A stretch of DNA of 64,000 nt from NCBI GenBank assembly GCA_000467715.1, contig AJFK01000728.1, positions 28,196-92,195 of the forward strand, read 5' to 3'. Below are positions 43,451 to 54,189 of this stretch, one piece after another. A program made the translations under genes and the position numbers. This DNA is from Hysterium pulicare CBS 123377 (Eukaryota; Ascomycota; Dothideomycetes; Hysteriales; Hysteriaceae). Under the pieces are notes generated by a model. The model had not been told where the DNA came from. It was given only the letters and a program-made list of their open reading frames with translations, and ran no database searches. Position 1 is the first letter of the stretch; the number at the start of each line of letters is the position of its first letter.

Positions 43451-45615
43451 GGAATGGATGGGTGGATGGAGTTGGTAGCGATGATCTGGGGCTTGTGGAA
43501 AGTTTGATGGAGCTTTTATGCGAGTTTGTTAATGGAATAGCGTCATACAATGAGCATGTGTGCCATAATTTTAGAGATTCTACCTTCACCTTTCCTCAAG
43601 TAGGAAGGAATACATCTTGAACGCGGAGCGGCTAAGAGCTTCTCACTCCAGCGATATAGCATGAACGAATACACCCAAGAGGCAGGGCGTCTAGGAGCTT
43701 CTTTTTCAGTCTACCAATCAAAAAGAATGGAACATACCCTTGGCGCGTAGCATCTGAGGGCATTTTCATTCACACTCTGGAAAGTAGGTAATCGGAAACT
43801 CTCCCAGAAGTACTGCTTCCAAGACAGGTTTTGAAAAGTCAATGAAATTCAAGAAAGAGGTTTGGTCTTTAAGCGCGCTACTTCTCGTATAGGATCTATA
43901 ACCCCCGAAAATCGAAAAGAACGATCTCAAGCTCAGATGCGCTGCCTCTCGGGCGAATGCCATTAATACCAGAAACCGCCTCATGAAATCTCCCCACACT
44001 CAACCTCTCATTTCGCATGCGAACTCCCTATATCGGCCAAATCCTCCCCGCCCTTATCCTCTCCTCCAAAACCTCTATAACAACTTCTCCACCATAGCGC
44101 ATCATATCACCAACTTAAATCCCGTATAATCCATAAGCACATTAAAGACTAACCCCAGGCGTAGTCATAGAGGATAATCCATTACCCGACAACGATAATC
44201 CGTTTCCATGGTGTCGGTGTCGACGGCGACCGCGGCGGGAGTTACTTCGGAATCGGATGAGGCCACACAACATCTTGGATGAAGGGATGAGGTGGTGCTT
44301 GGTTGTCGGCGCTGTAGCTTGGTTGTGGGCGTTGCAGCTTGGTAATCGGGTTATGATTTGGTGGTGGGTTTATAAGGGTCCTGTGGACTTGACAGGTTTT
44401 GATGGTTGGTTATGGGAAGAACGGGAGGATGTTATATCTGCGGATTTCGAAGGGAGAATCGTTCATGCTGAGCTGTAGGTCGGCCAGTGATGGTAAGGCT
44501 GACGAGCGTGGTTAGCGCATGTTAGCGCAGAGTGTGATTCGGCACCTCGCTTACGCTAAATTTAAGGTTAAACTAAACGGGCATAGCCACCTGAGCCACA
44601 CTGACGTAGTTTCAGGGGCTTCCCCGTAGTATTTCAATAGGAAAAGATACTTTCGAATTAACAGAATGGGTGTGCTTCGGGGCTTTCAGATTTGATTTTG
44701 AATATCCGAAAGAAGATATTATCATGAAGAGAAGGAGATCTTCCGAGCAGCTTAACTTTTTGGGCAGATTATACGGAATTGGTTAGATGCAGAGAAGGGA
44801 TAAGGGGTAAAGAGTGTCGTGTTATGGAAAGAAATAAAAACTCTCGGAAGAGCCGCTTCCAAGGCAAATATAAAGGATTTGTATATTGTAGGTGGAAATA
44901 CACCACACAGATATCAGAGTCCGTCATTTTGGAGGATGGGGTTGCATCTACCATATTCTTTACCGCCAGCCCATGTAGACTCGGTGCAAAGCACTAAAGT
45001 AAGCTGCCGTGCTTGAGAATATTCGAAAGTAGCATAGAGAATAGGATCTATCGATGCTGGTATGGCTATGGAAGACCGTAGTACAATGAATAATGACGCC
45101 CACTGTGAACCTTCTATACCCTTCGCCGTGGAGCCTTTACCTCATCGCCGTATCATCGCGCATCCTCGCAGGTGGCCGCAAACCGGAGCAGCTGCATTCA
45201 TCCTGAAGCATTCAATATTCGCGCGTTCATATGTATGAAGCCACAAAGTGCGGGGTAACCCGAGACCCCTGCGTTCCCGTCTCACAGCCCTACCACAGCC
45301 TCACTCTCGTCAACCCCTGAACGGGGCTGGAAGATGAATTCTATTTGCACGAAAAAGAGAAAAGCCTCGCAGCGGAACAATGCGCTGGTGAGGATCAAGC
45401 CGTTCATGTGGTCTTACGCAAGAGATCTCGATCGGTAAATTGCTGATCAGCCTCGTGCACGCTTTGACGTCACTGGACCCTGACCGTCGGAAGCTGAGGG
45501 GTAGCTCTGAACATTTAAACCAACAAGCTCTCCATTCGAAACAAACCGCCTCACCAAGCATCGCTAATCCACATATCATAACTCCCATCGCACAGACCCA
45601 ATAATACCAACCACA
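43451..45615. other. Intergenic, nothing recognised
   Basis: 2.2 kb without a supported gene. The last 150 bp, with a pyrimidine-rich stretch before ATG 45616, is the likely promoter/5' UTR of the next gene. Confidence 0.4.
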
Positions 45616-46065
45616 ATGAACCCCTTCACCTCCTCCTCCACCTCCAACCCCACAAACCCCTCCTCCCTCGATAAACTCGGCTCAGGCTCCGAAGTCGACC
45701 GCTACGGATCGCACTTCGGTCTCGACAGCGACAAAGTGAAAGCCGCAACAACAGAGCTGCTACAAAAACAAGGAAGCGGGGCGGAGCAGGATGTGCATGG
45801 GAAGAACTTCGGGCTTGAGGGCAAGAATTTTGGACTCGGGCAAGATGGGTTGGATAGAGCGAAGGAGAAGGCGCTGGGGGTGAAGGGTGTGGGGGCTGAA
45901 CAGGTGAATTCTGGGTTTTTTTGCTTGGATGAATGAGTGCTAATGTGATATATGCAGGATCGCTACGGGGCGCATTTCTCGTTACCCGATGGCACGGCTG
46001 CGAAGGCGAAGGAGAAGTTGAATGAGAGCGTGCAGGCGAATCAAGGTGTTGAACACATGGGTTGA
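45616..46065 (+). CDS. Small repeat protein (131 residues)
   Basis: Exons 45616-45903 and 45958-46065 with a 54-nt intron. The ATG has a good context (CCACAATG). Three copies of a degenerate motif are visible: GSEVDRYGSHFGL, GAEQDVHGKNFGL and GAEQDRYGAHFSL, the third crossing the intron. Between them are Lys/Ala-rich helices (DSDKVKAATTELLQKQ; LDRAKEKALGVKG; AKAKEKLNESVQ). No signal peptide or membrane helix. The composition (small, hydrophilic, Gly/Lys/Glu-rich, repeat-based) resembles fungal stress- or spore-associated hydrophilins, but I cannot name a family. Confidence 0.72.
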
Positions 46066-46456
46066 AGGGTAAAATCAGAAGGTGTGCATCGTGGGACGGG
46101 AGCAAAGTACTTTGAACGTCAGGCAGGGGGATTCCGATTCTTCCCCGAAAAGACGGAGCGACCATTCCGCCTTGTATTATAACAACAATACTCAAAATCT
46201 AAGATTCGAGAATGTTAAAGTATTTTTGCAAACTTCGATCGCAAGGTGTGTGTATAGAGGATGTCGTTATTTGTGCTAACTGAGTATTCGAAAGAAACAC
46301 GACTACTTGTGGTTGGATGATGATTTCGACTTACCATCCATCCAAACATTCATTCTGGCTCTCCACAGGCTCTAAAGACCAGTTTAAATATCTCTTTATT
46401 ACCATAATCTTAATTAGTAACTATACAAAAGATCCAATGGGCCACATAGAAACAAA
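46066..46456. other. Convergent spacer
   Basis: About 390 bp between two convergent genes; 3' UTRs only as far as seen. Confidence 0.4.
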
Positions 46457-47401
46457 CTAGGCCTTCTTCACCATCAACAACACCCCCCTCAAACTCGCCT
46501 TAGCCACCACCTTACCTTCCTCCACGCCCGCCTCGTGCGATAGCCTTACAATCTCCCCAACCATTCTCTTCACAACATCGCGCTCGGTTCCAACATCATC
46601 CGGATGTGCTTCACGCCACCGATGAACAGGACTCGCAGTACTCATCATCTTCTCCGCCATATCTAAATCAACCGTCATCTCACCACCGGCAAAGAACTCG
46701 TCGCTGTTATCGGGGCCCCACTCTTTGCGGAACAAGTCTTGCTCATCGAACTCAGCGACAGGCGATGCCAGCGTCCACGGCATCGGCAGATCAACGTACA
46801 AGCCCCGTGTTAGCCAGTTCCCGGGCTCGAAGAAAGGCCTCAGCTCACGCTCCTCGATTTCGTCCAGGGCAGCTTGGATGGCGTCTGCGTTGGGCATAGA
46901 GGGGTGCATGCGTGCTGAGCCGGTCGTCCATATTGCGACGGTGCCGCCTGGCTTCAATACCCGCGCGGCTTGCGGCCAGAACCGCACCATGTCGAACCAA
47001 TGCGCAGCCGTTGAAGCAGTGAGAAGATCGACGCTAGAATCCCCAACCGGCGGCGAGAGATGCGACCCGAGATCTTCAGCCGTTGCAACCTCAAAACGAA
47101 TAGGCTCGGATGTGGATGAGGCGCCTGCCAAAGAACGGGCGCTATCGATCATTCCCTCGGACGGGTCGAGGCCGGTAGCGTGGGCGAAGTGCGGTGCGAG
47201 GGCGCGGACCGCGGTGCCTGGACCGCAGCCGACATCAAGGAGTGTGTTGAGATGGCCGCCTGTGGAAGTGTGGTGGTCTATGATGGTTTTGTATAGATTT
47301 GGATGGTAGCCACGGCGGTTTTGCGCGTAGGCCGTGCCTTGCTCTTGGGTGTAGGATTTGAAAGTCTTTTCGGCTGAGACAGCTGGGCTTGGATTCGACA
47401 T
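46457..47401 (-). CDS. SAM-dependent methyltransferase, trans-aconitate methyltransferase-like
   Basis: Single exon, 314 residues from ATG 47401. Motif I of class I methyltransferases is clear: LLDVGCGPGTAVRAL at about residues 54-68, followed by GLDPSEGMI (motif Post I) and FEVATAEDLG (motif II). VDLLTASTAAHWFD, AARVLKPGGTVAIW and a C-terminal region with PVHRWREAHP are typical of the fungal Tmt1/Crg1-like group, cytosolic enzymes that methylate carboxylates of small molecules such as trans-aconitate. The substrate is not determined here. No neighbour suggests a pathway. Confidence 0.85.
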   Translation of the reverse strand: MSNPSPAVSAEKTFKSYTQEQGTAYAQNRRGYHPNLYKTIIDHHTSTGGHLNTLLDVGCGPGTAVRALAPHFAHATGLDPSEGMIDSARSLAGASSTSEPIRFEVATAEDLGSHLSPPVGDSSVDLLTASTAAHWFDMVRFWPQAARVLKPGGTVAIWTTGSARMHPSMPNADAIQAALDEIEERELRPFFEPGNWLTRGLYVDLPMPWTLASPVAEFDEQDLFRKEWGPDNSDEFFAGGEMTVDLDMAEKMMSTASPVHRWREAHPDDVGTERDVVKRMVGEIVRLSHEAGVEEGKVVAKASLRGVLLMVKKA

Positions 47402-49356
47402 GGTGATTCTAGCTTGGTTACCAGGAACTGGGGCCTTATCTGCGATGTGGTTTGGACGTTGAGTTTGAGGAAAGAAGGTTTCAGCTTCCTTAGCCTGCCT
47501 TGCCTTCCAATTGCTTTAAGAATGGCGGAATGGTGGAATACCTGCGCCAAGATAACTCCCGGTGATCTTGTTATTATATGAAGTTGGGTTCGTATTCTTC
47601 GCATTTCCCGGATTCAAGTGCGGAGCTCGGGAGTCGGCAACCGTAGCTCCCGTAACAATCCTGGCAACGTTAGTCACGTGAATAATGCGATTAACGTTAA
47701 TAAGTAGGTTTGCTATTTAGTCAGTCTTTTATAAAGTAGATGTAAAGTGAGAAGACCGTTATGTGATGTTGAAAACAAAACATTATTTCAAGAAGAAAAT
47801 CTTTGATACTTTCGAAATTTAGGGAATTCTGCGAAGAAGCATTATGCACATGAAAAGAACCTCAATTTGAAAAGTGTAAGGTTTGTCTTCGAAGATTTAT
47901 CCTGGAAAGAAATCTTTGTTTTAGAGTTTTTCCATTGCTTGAAATCGTTTAAAAATGCAAGCTTCTACAAAAAGAATTCTTTATTCGTGATGAATAAAAT
48001 CTACACTTTATCATTACAACTACGCTAAACTGCTCTTAAACAGTACTTTTATTATAACTCTCAAATTTTTTACCTTTATAATCGAAGACCTTACCCGTCT
48101 AATGGAAATTTTATCTTCAGGTCAAGTAAAGTCAACACGTGTTCTATAGAGGTGATACTCCTAATAGGAAAAAGACTTCTTCTCTTATTTCAGCTAAGCC
48201 CCAAAGGTGTATTGTCTTCTTTTTGATTATCGAAACTCGCGGATTTAGGTAGAAGTGCTATCTCTAAGTCAGAAAGTCGATTTGGGTGAATAAAGGTTAA
48301 CACGCAATGTCATATAGGTGATGTTTTAATGATGAGATCTTTTAATCCCACATTCAGCGATTTTAGAATCCACTTAAAGGCTGAGTGTCTAAGCTGCATA
48401 CTCTTTTCTCTGCTTCTAGAGTCTTACTGATCCTTTAAGGTAGAAAGTCCCTTTGAGGCTTCCTGAAGTTGCGATTAGTAGATTGTGCTTAAGTCCGTAC
48501 ATCGCAGGAGTGAGGATCGGAGTATCCTTCTATACTAAGGCCGTACACTAATTACCGTAGACAAATGAAATTACATGTCGGTCTCACCAATCCGTATGCG
48601 ATTGTGCAACACTATATCGGATTGCTGGAAGTAGGAGAGTTCTTCATTAGTGGTTGTTAGGCTTTTTCGGTATTCCTTTTGCACTTCTATAGTTTAGATT
48701 TTCCCTTAGACGTCCTCTATAAAATCCAAACTCAAATTCAGTTTATTCACTTCGCATACTTCTCTGATACGTGAAATTTGAGAGAATATTGAGGTTAATA
48801 ACACGATTGAGGGTCCTCCCGCGGCTGCTTCCATTTCAGTCTTCCTTCACTTGCATATGTCATATTTTCTGAGTACCTTGGGTTTCTAAACTGCCTTATA
48901 TTTCCGATTTCCTTAGCTTTGAGTAGAGCTTAGGCCGCATTCTACTTACCTCTTACATAATTCAGATCATCAGCAGGAGGCATAAAATAGCTATATCGCT
49001 TTAGGTTCGGCTCGAGCACGTTTGCGAAGGACCAGTTTGTCGGGGCTCAACGTCATCTCTTATTTCAAGATGCCCACCGTTCCCCTGGCCATATCGAGAT
49101 TTGGGATCCCCATCAAGTGGCTTTCACAGCCGTGTGTAGAGTCGGTTTGTACATATAAGCACCGTGCTTGCCGAAAAGAGCTAATTTTACGGCAGAGTGC
49201 CCGCATCACCACACAACGCTTTAACCAAACTTTTTCGGAGACCAGCACTATACAAGCTGCTTAAACCTTATTTGCACATCAATGTTTTCAAACGTGGGTT
49301 TCTGGAATTTCTTTGACTAAGCGGCTAACGACTGATCCAAATGCTCCGTTAGGTAT
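47402..49356. other. AT-rich intergenic region
   Basis: About 2 kb, strongly AT-rich between 47680 and 48960, with frequent TAA/TTA and no long open frame. It may be an old RIP-mutated insertion, but no ends or coding remnant are recognised. Confidence 0.4.
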
Positions 49357-50202
49357 TCACAGCTTACAAGTCTGACTACCACAATTCGTCATCGTGTGCA
49401 CATATCGCAGCTTTCCTCCCTCAAGTCGGAACTCATGGCTATCCGCCGCCATCATCATATGCTCCCAGACGCAAAATATGCTCACCGACCCCATCGACTC
49501 GTCAATCACATATCGTCGATGCGTATTCGGCGCCTGGCTATGGTTCGATGGAATCCCAGGCTTGCACGAATCGTCGGGCTTGCCCTTTCCCGTGTACGCA
49601 GATCCCTCGAGCCGAGTGCAAGGTGTGCCCCACGGGACTGCATTGGCAGCGGTTGCGTTGCTCCACATGTCGAGATATGCGTCCCCAGCCGCCTGAATCG
49701 TGGCACGGCTGTCACGCTTGGTTTCTGGGATGGTGGTCCAGTTTTCCTGCAGGACGTATTGGAGCGTCTTCTTGGCATCGAAGAGCCATGCATTTGTGGT
49801 TGAAGCGATCGAGTCGATCGAGTAGATTTTCAGGTCCGAGTTTTGGTGTATCTGGGTTCCAATTACGTATGGATTGGATGCGTCTGCGATGACTAGCTCG
49901 GTGTAGGTCGCGCAGGTCGTCATATCGACATTAGTTCGGCGGTGATCGATTTTTAGAGCCTTGCTCAAGACTCCTTTTTTAGGATCCGTCTCCTTGTTAT
50001 TCTCTGTATATGTCCAGTTTCCTGCCAGCTCCTTCTGCAGTAGATCTAGCTGGCCTGCCGTTTGAGCTGCAACATAAGCGTCGGTCGCTTCCAGGAGAGC
50101 CGTACGATTGCATTCTAAGTCGGCCGTGGCTATTGGGACGGCCAGCACGACTGAAGCAATGACACTGAAAGCCGCCCAGCTTCTCAGACCGAAAACTGTC
50201 AT
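49357..50202 (-). CDS. Secreted DUF8021-like protein, paralogue 3
   Basis: Single exon, 281 residues from ATG 50202 (the upstream extension opens at TTG only). The signal peptide or short anchor lies in MTVFGLRSWAAFSVIASVV with cleavage near TADLEC. It shares with the two other copies CNRTALLEATDAYVAAQTAG, ETDPKKGVLSKALKIDHRR, TIPETKRDSRATIQAAGDAY, PWGTPCTRLEGSAYTG, RRYVIDESMGSVSIF and FRLEGGKLRYVHTMTNC. Conserved cysteines are in the same positions. It lies nearly 30 kb from the others, isolated between AT-rich regions. Extracellular; function unknown. Confidence 0.8.
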   Translation of the reverse strand: MTVFGLRSWAAFSVIASVVLAVPIATADLECNRTALLEATDAYVAAQTAGQLDLLQKELAGNWTYTENNKETDPKKGVLSKALKIDHRRTNVDMTTCATYTELVIADASNPYVIGTQIHQNSDLKIYSIDSIASTTNAWLFDAKKTLQYVLQENWTTIPETKRDSRATIQAAGDAYLDMWSNATAANAVPWGTPCTRLEGSAYTGKGKPDDSCKPGIPSNHSQAPNTHRRYVIDESMGSVSIFCVWEHMMMAADSHEFRLEGGKLRYVHTMTNCGSQTCKL

Positions 50203-52303
50203 CTCGAATGATCTTAACAAGAAGCCTAGAATGATTTGGGAGACTTGAGACTTAACGTAGCGGCTACTAATAGCGAAGGTTCATTAATACCAAGGGTAGA
50301 ATGGCAGCGACCCAGCGTTCCTAAATAGATAATCCCTTTCTCGAATTGATCCATTAGAGCCACCATGTCGCCAACTCAGCGGTAGTGGAACTATATGATT
50401 AGAGAAAGTGCCGTAGTGAAATATGGGCGTATCTAATTTATATATACGCATGTGGGGTTGATGTTTTGCCGGCTCAATGCAGTCTAAGAATTGCCGGCGC
50501 AATCTTGTTGGATAAACTTGAGATTAGGCAATGCGACATAATATGTCCCTGGAAGATATGCGATTGGTGCAGGGATTTAGATTAGTGGAGGAACTCCAAT
50601 GTACAAAGCTAGGTTAAACCTACCGAGAGCTATACAAAAATAGTACAATCATGGAGTGATGGTCTCATAGAATTACTTTCCTCAACATCGCAGGCTTGAG
50701 TTACATTTCGATCGGCCCCGATTTTGATGTTTACTTTCAGGCCAAAAGAATGTAATTGTAATGGCCGAAAACTCCGAAGTAAAGCACATATCGCAACTCT
50801 TCTCTTTCTCCAATTTTTGTGTAACCAACGCTCTAATTTTTTACCCAATGACCTGCTGGTTTTCCGGTCGATCGCGCATGCAAACTGCGGGACTGTTGCC
50901 AATGAAAATGAGTTCGATGTTCGCTGAAGATTCGCCGACAAAATTAACAAGTCAGGTTTAAGGCGCTGCTAAATAAAACTCGATAGCGTATGTGTAGCTG
51001 GATCAACCTGTGTATCGTTCATCGTCGTGCAATCAATACCCTACGACCAGGCCTTCAAAGGTAAGTTGTACCTTTTCCGCTACTTTCTGAATCCTACTCT
51101 GGAGGGCAACTTGCTTTAATTCTTTGTCCAGAGTCCAAATTACCTTTTTAGGCTGATAGTAGAGAAGTTAGCAGACGCAGACACATCCTCCGGAATCGGA
51201 AAGTTATGTCACTCGTGTGGATGGATAGGAGAAGTGTTGGTTTTCTATCTACCTAGTTGCTGATCAAACCAGATTCTACATTCCTTGGAGGAGAAGTAGT
51301 AGTTGTCTGTCCGGGAAGTAAGGAAGAACCGTCCATATCGAGACCTGATGACACGCAGGCTTGGTGATGCTCCGAACTGACGAGCAACATAATTTACTTG
51401 AGGCTGGTAGGTATGTCGTTCCCCTAATCGAAGGGGGAATAATATTCTCCCTTTCAGCTGAGCTAGAATAAGAGATTGGTGAGTGAGAGTCAATTAGGTT
51501 CGGAAACAGCTCGGTCGAGAAGTCCTTAAGGTTTGAAACGCTCGAAACACTTGTCAGTCGAGGTCGTAAGGTGATCTTAAAGAGAACAGATGTGCAAATC
51601 GATATTTGTGGCAAGGGTGGTGTCGAAGGCACGCGTCGAAGTCCCGGAGAAAATAGAGTGATGCTTGCACGTGATCTTCTCCAGTTCCCAAATCGTTCCA
51701 ATAGACTGGTAAAGTGCATCGCCTCTAGAGAAAAAGACTCCCATGTTTTTTAAGTTTCATGATTCCAAGGTTCGTGGGTGGAGTCACACTTTCCCGATCA
51801 AAACCATGGTTCGCATTGCGCGTTAGCAGTATCGTGGCACAGCGTATTCTGAGTCACACCCATCGAGGACCAACCCTGGAACCATTGCGTCGGAATGTAT
51901 TTGGAAAAGTTTATATTATAACATTTTCAAAGAAAATAATGTAAATCTTAAGAACTTTAACTCGTTAGCCCCTATTTTCGATCCAAGTTTTCTTTCGTGA
52001 AGTTGATGCGAATCAAGGTTCGGGCCTTGGAGATAGTTGATCTAGTGCAAAGGCTGATCTAACAGTGAGCGAAAGTTGATCCAGTGCAAAGGTGCTTCGA
52101 GTATATAGGCCCTGCCTCCTCTATCACTCTTTGACATCCACTACACTTTCCAAGCATCGCATTTTCCAGTCCAGCCAAAATCCCACTGCCTCCAAAGAGT
52201 TCTATACTCTTCTGCACTCCACCACAGACTACGCTGCCATACTCATCTCCACATCACCACATACACTACTATACTCTCTCCCACACCACATCTCACCAGC
52301 ACG
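50203..52303. other. Intergenic, with the promoter of the small gene at 52304
   Basis: 2.1 kb with no supported gene. Near 52041-52091 the sequence GTTGATC(T/C)AGTGCAAAGG occurs twice about 45 bp apart, shortly upstream of a TATATAGG-like stretch (52104) and the pyrimidine-rich leader of the next gene. Confidence 0.4.
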
Positions 52304-52576
52304 ATGTGCGGCTGTTTCTCCGCGCTCTTTGGTAGCAAGCCATATAAATCGCAACCCAGTAAGTACTCAACCCAGCCTGTCATGGTACGGAAAATGTCAT
52401 GCTAACCCTTCCCTTCAGCCGTCACAGATAAGCGCGGATATACCCCCAAGAACAACAACAACAACAAGTACATGATGTCCGGTGCGGCTCCCGTTGGTAA
52501 GCCTGCCAAGGTCAAGACCAACCGCAGACGCCTGGTCCTCTCTACCGACTCTCCCCAGAACTCCTCCTGGTGGTAG
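52304..52576 (+). CDS. Small basic protein, 70 residues, unknown
   Basis: Exons 52304-52358 and 52419-52576, joined by a 60-nt intron with a consensus donor (GTAAGT) and acceptor (CCCTTCAG). The product starts MCGCFSALFGSKPYKSQP and contains five consecutive asparagines, a basic stretch (KPAKVKTNRRRLVL) and ends SSWW. The ATG lies in CACGATGTG, preceded by a long pyrimidine-rich leader as in well-expressed fungal genes. N-terminal cysteines next to the start could be lipidated, but this is only a suggestion. No family recognised; possibly lineage-specific. Confidence 0.6.
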
Positions 52577-53287
52577 GCGTCTTGCACCCATCAAAGGCGT
52601 TGCGTGGTCGGTACCACTCGAGCACGGGAAAGTACTCGGTCTCGGTCTCGTTGGATAGTGCGGTTCCTGTGGTGGATGTTAATTGAGGGGTTTCTTATTT
52701 TCTTTTCCTTTTTTGGACGTGGTCAAGGGTGGCTCGTAAAGAGGGAAGGGAATTGATATGATCGTTGTCTGGTATTTGCGTGGGATTTGTCTAGTGTCTC
52801 AATCAGCGTTGTTGTTTCCTTTAGCGGAAGGTGCTTTTCCAAGGTATTTTTCGAGTATAAGTTGTTTGAGATCAACTACAACTCTCTCCACACTTGACCT
52901 GGTAGTGCAGATCTAATAGTAAACCGATCTCTTCTCGCTTTGGACTCTCAAAACAGGCAAGACGGTCGAGGCCGTCAAATAGTGTGACCAAGATTGAACT
53001 CGATTACACAAGCCGGCTGAACGTAGAATATAATTCACAATGTACAGGTATGGCGTTAGTAAACTTTCCACAGCCACTCGAGGACATTACTATTGACTTT
53101 TGGGAAGAAGAGTAGCTTGATTTCTATAGGCATGTGTTTAATAACTGCAGCGCTCCGAGAATGAAGGCGTGCCGGAGTAGCGTATCTTGTTCGTAGTTAA
53201 CTCGCGCTCTCGCCTCACCACCTGCTGTCTTCTCGTTAGTTCTATTAACAATACTTCTGCAACGCTCTTACCTATCTAGATTGACCG
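52577..53287. other. Intergenic, 3' flanks
   Basis: About 0.7 kb between two convergent small genes; nothing recognised. Confidence 0.4.
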
Positions 53288-53711
53288 TCATTCCTCTTCA
53301 CCAACCAAACTGTTGAGCGCGTGGATGCGTCCGTACCTCAAGTACATTCTCTTCATGATCTTGTTCGACTCCAACCCCGCGTTACCCGAGAGGTGTCCCT
53401 GAATCTGCTCCACGGTCTTGTTGCTCTTCTCGGCAGCTTTGCGGTTCGCCTTCAAGACGGACTTTTGATTCTTTGAGGCCTCGACTTGCTGACGTAGGCG
53501 GTCTCGCTCCTCTTGCTCGGGCGCCTTGAACGTTTGATCTCCTCCGCCTGTGAACTGCTGCGACTGTTCCTTGAGAGTCACCGTCTCAGGGTCCTTCATT
53601 ATGGAACTTAGTACATATTAAATGTAGTTGGGGTTTAATGCGTACCTTAGAGTCTTCCGTGAGGTTATGGAATCCGTAGTCAGTAGTGCCTAAGCGCTGA
53701 GAGCCCGTCAT
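53288..53711 (-). CDS. Small coiled-coil-like protein, 123 residues, unknown
   Basis: Two exons on the minus strand: 53711-53646 and 53593-53288, with a 52-nt intron (GTACGC..AAG). The protein begins MTGSQRLGTTDYGFHNLTED, then has a long charged helix (EQEERDRLRQQVEASKNQ, KANRKAAEKSNKTVEQIQG) that is probably a coiled coil. It ends with an ordered-looking basic segment (ESNKIMKRMYLRYGRIHALN) and VGEEE. No signal peptide or membrane segment. No family recognised. Confidence 0.62.
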
Positions 53712-54189
53712 ACTGAAATGTTCGGACGGTGGAAACTGCTGGGTTCAGACAGTCACGATGATGTGCCTGTCGATGTGTGAATGAGGCTGTGTCGTGTTCG
53801 GAACGGTATGAGGTTAAAGGTGTGGGTTTGGAAGATTCAATGGGTGTTTGCATGTTGAGGTTTCAAGGTGGGTTCCCTCCGGAAGCTTATTTGCGTGTCA
53901 CGTGGGTTCGCGTAGGCGTGAGCCCGCACCGTGCGGGACAACCTTCCGTTTCCAAAGCGTACCTTTGGCCCAGTGAAGAAGATGGTTTCGTTTAATTCAC
54001 TTGAGTTGTACGTTACCTCACTTCTACTTCCTCACCTTTCACCTTTCTACTATTTCAATCTACCGCGAGGACTACGTCTTTCCATCTTGACCGTCCACCG
54101 CCGCGACGACTATATCTGTTCACTCCGACCGTCCACCTCCACGACGACTACATCTGTTCACTCCGACCGTCCACATCGCAGCCGCTAAC
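53712..54189. promoter_or_regulatory. Divergent promoter region with 38-bp tandem repeats
   Basis: 478 bp between the starts of two divergent genes. The end next to ATG 54190 consists of a three-unit 38-bp tandem repeat. Confidence 0.5.
54071..54184 (+). repeat. Three 38-bp tandem repeats directly before an ATG
   Basis: Units at 54071-54108, 54109-54146 and 54147-54184. All contain ACTA(C/T), TCT and GACCGTCCAC. Units 2 and 3 differ at only a few positions. The array ends 5 bp before the start codon at 54190, so it probably lies in the 5' leader. Confidence 0.75.
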
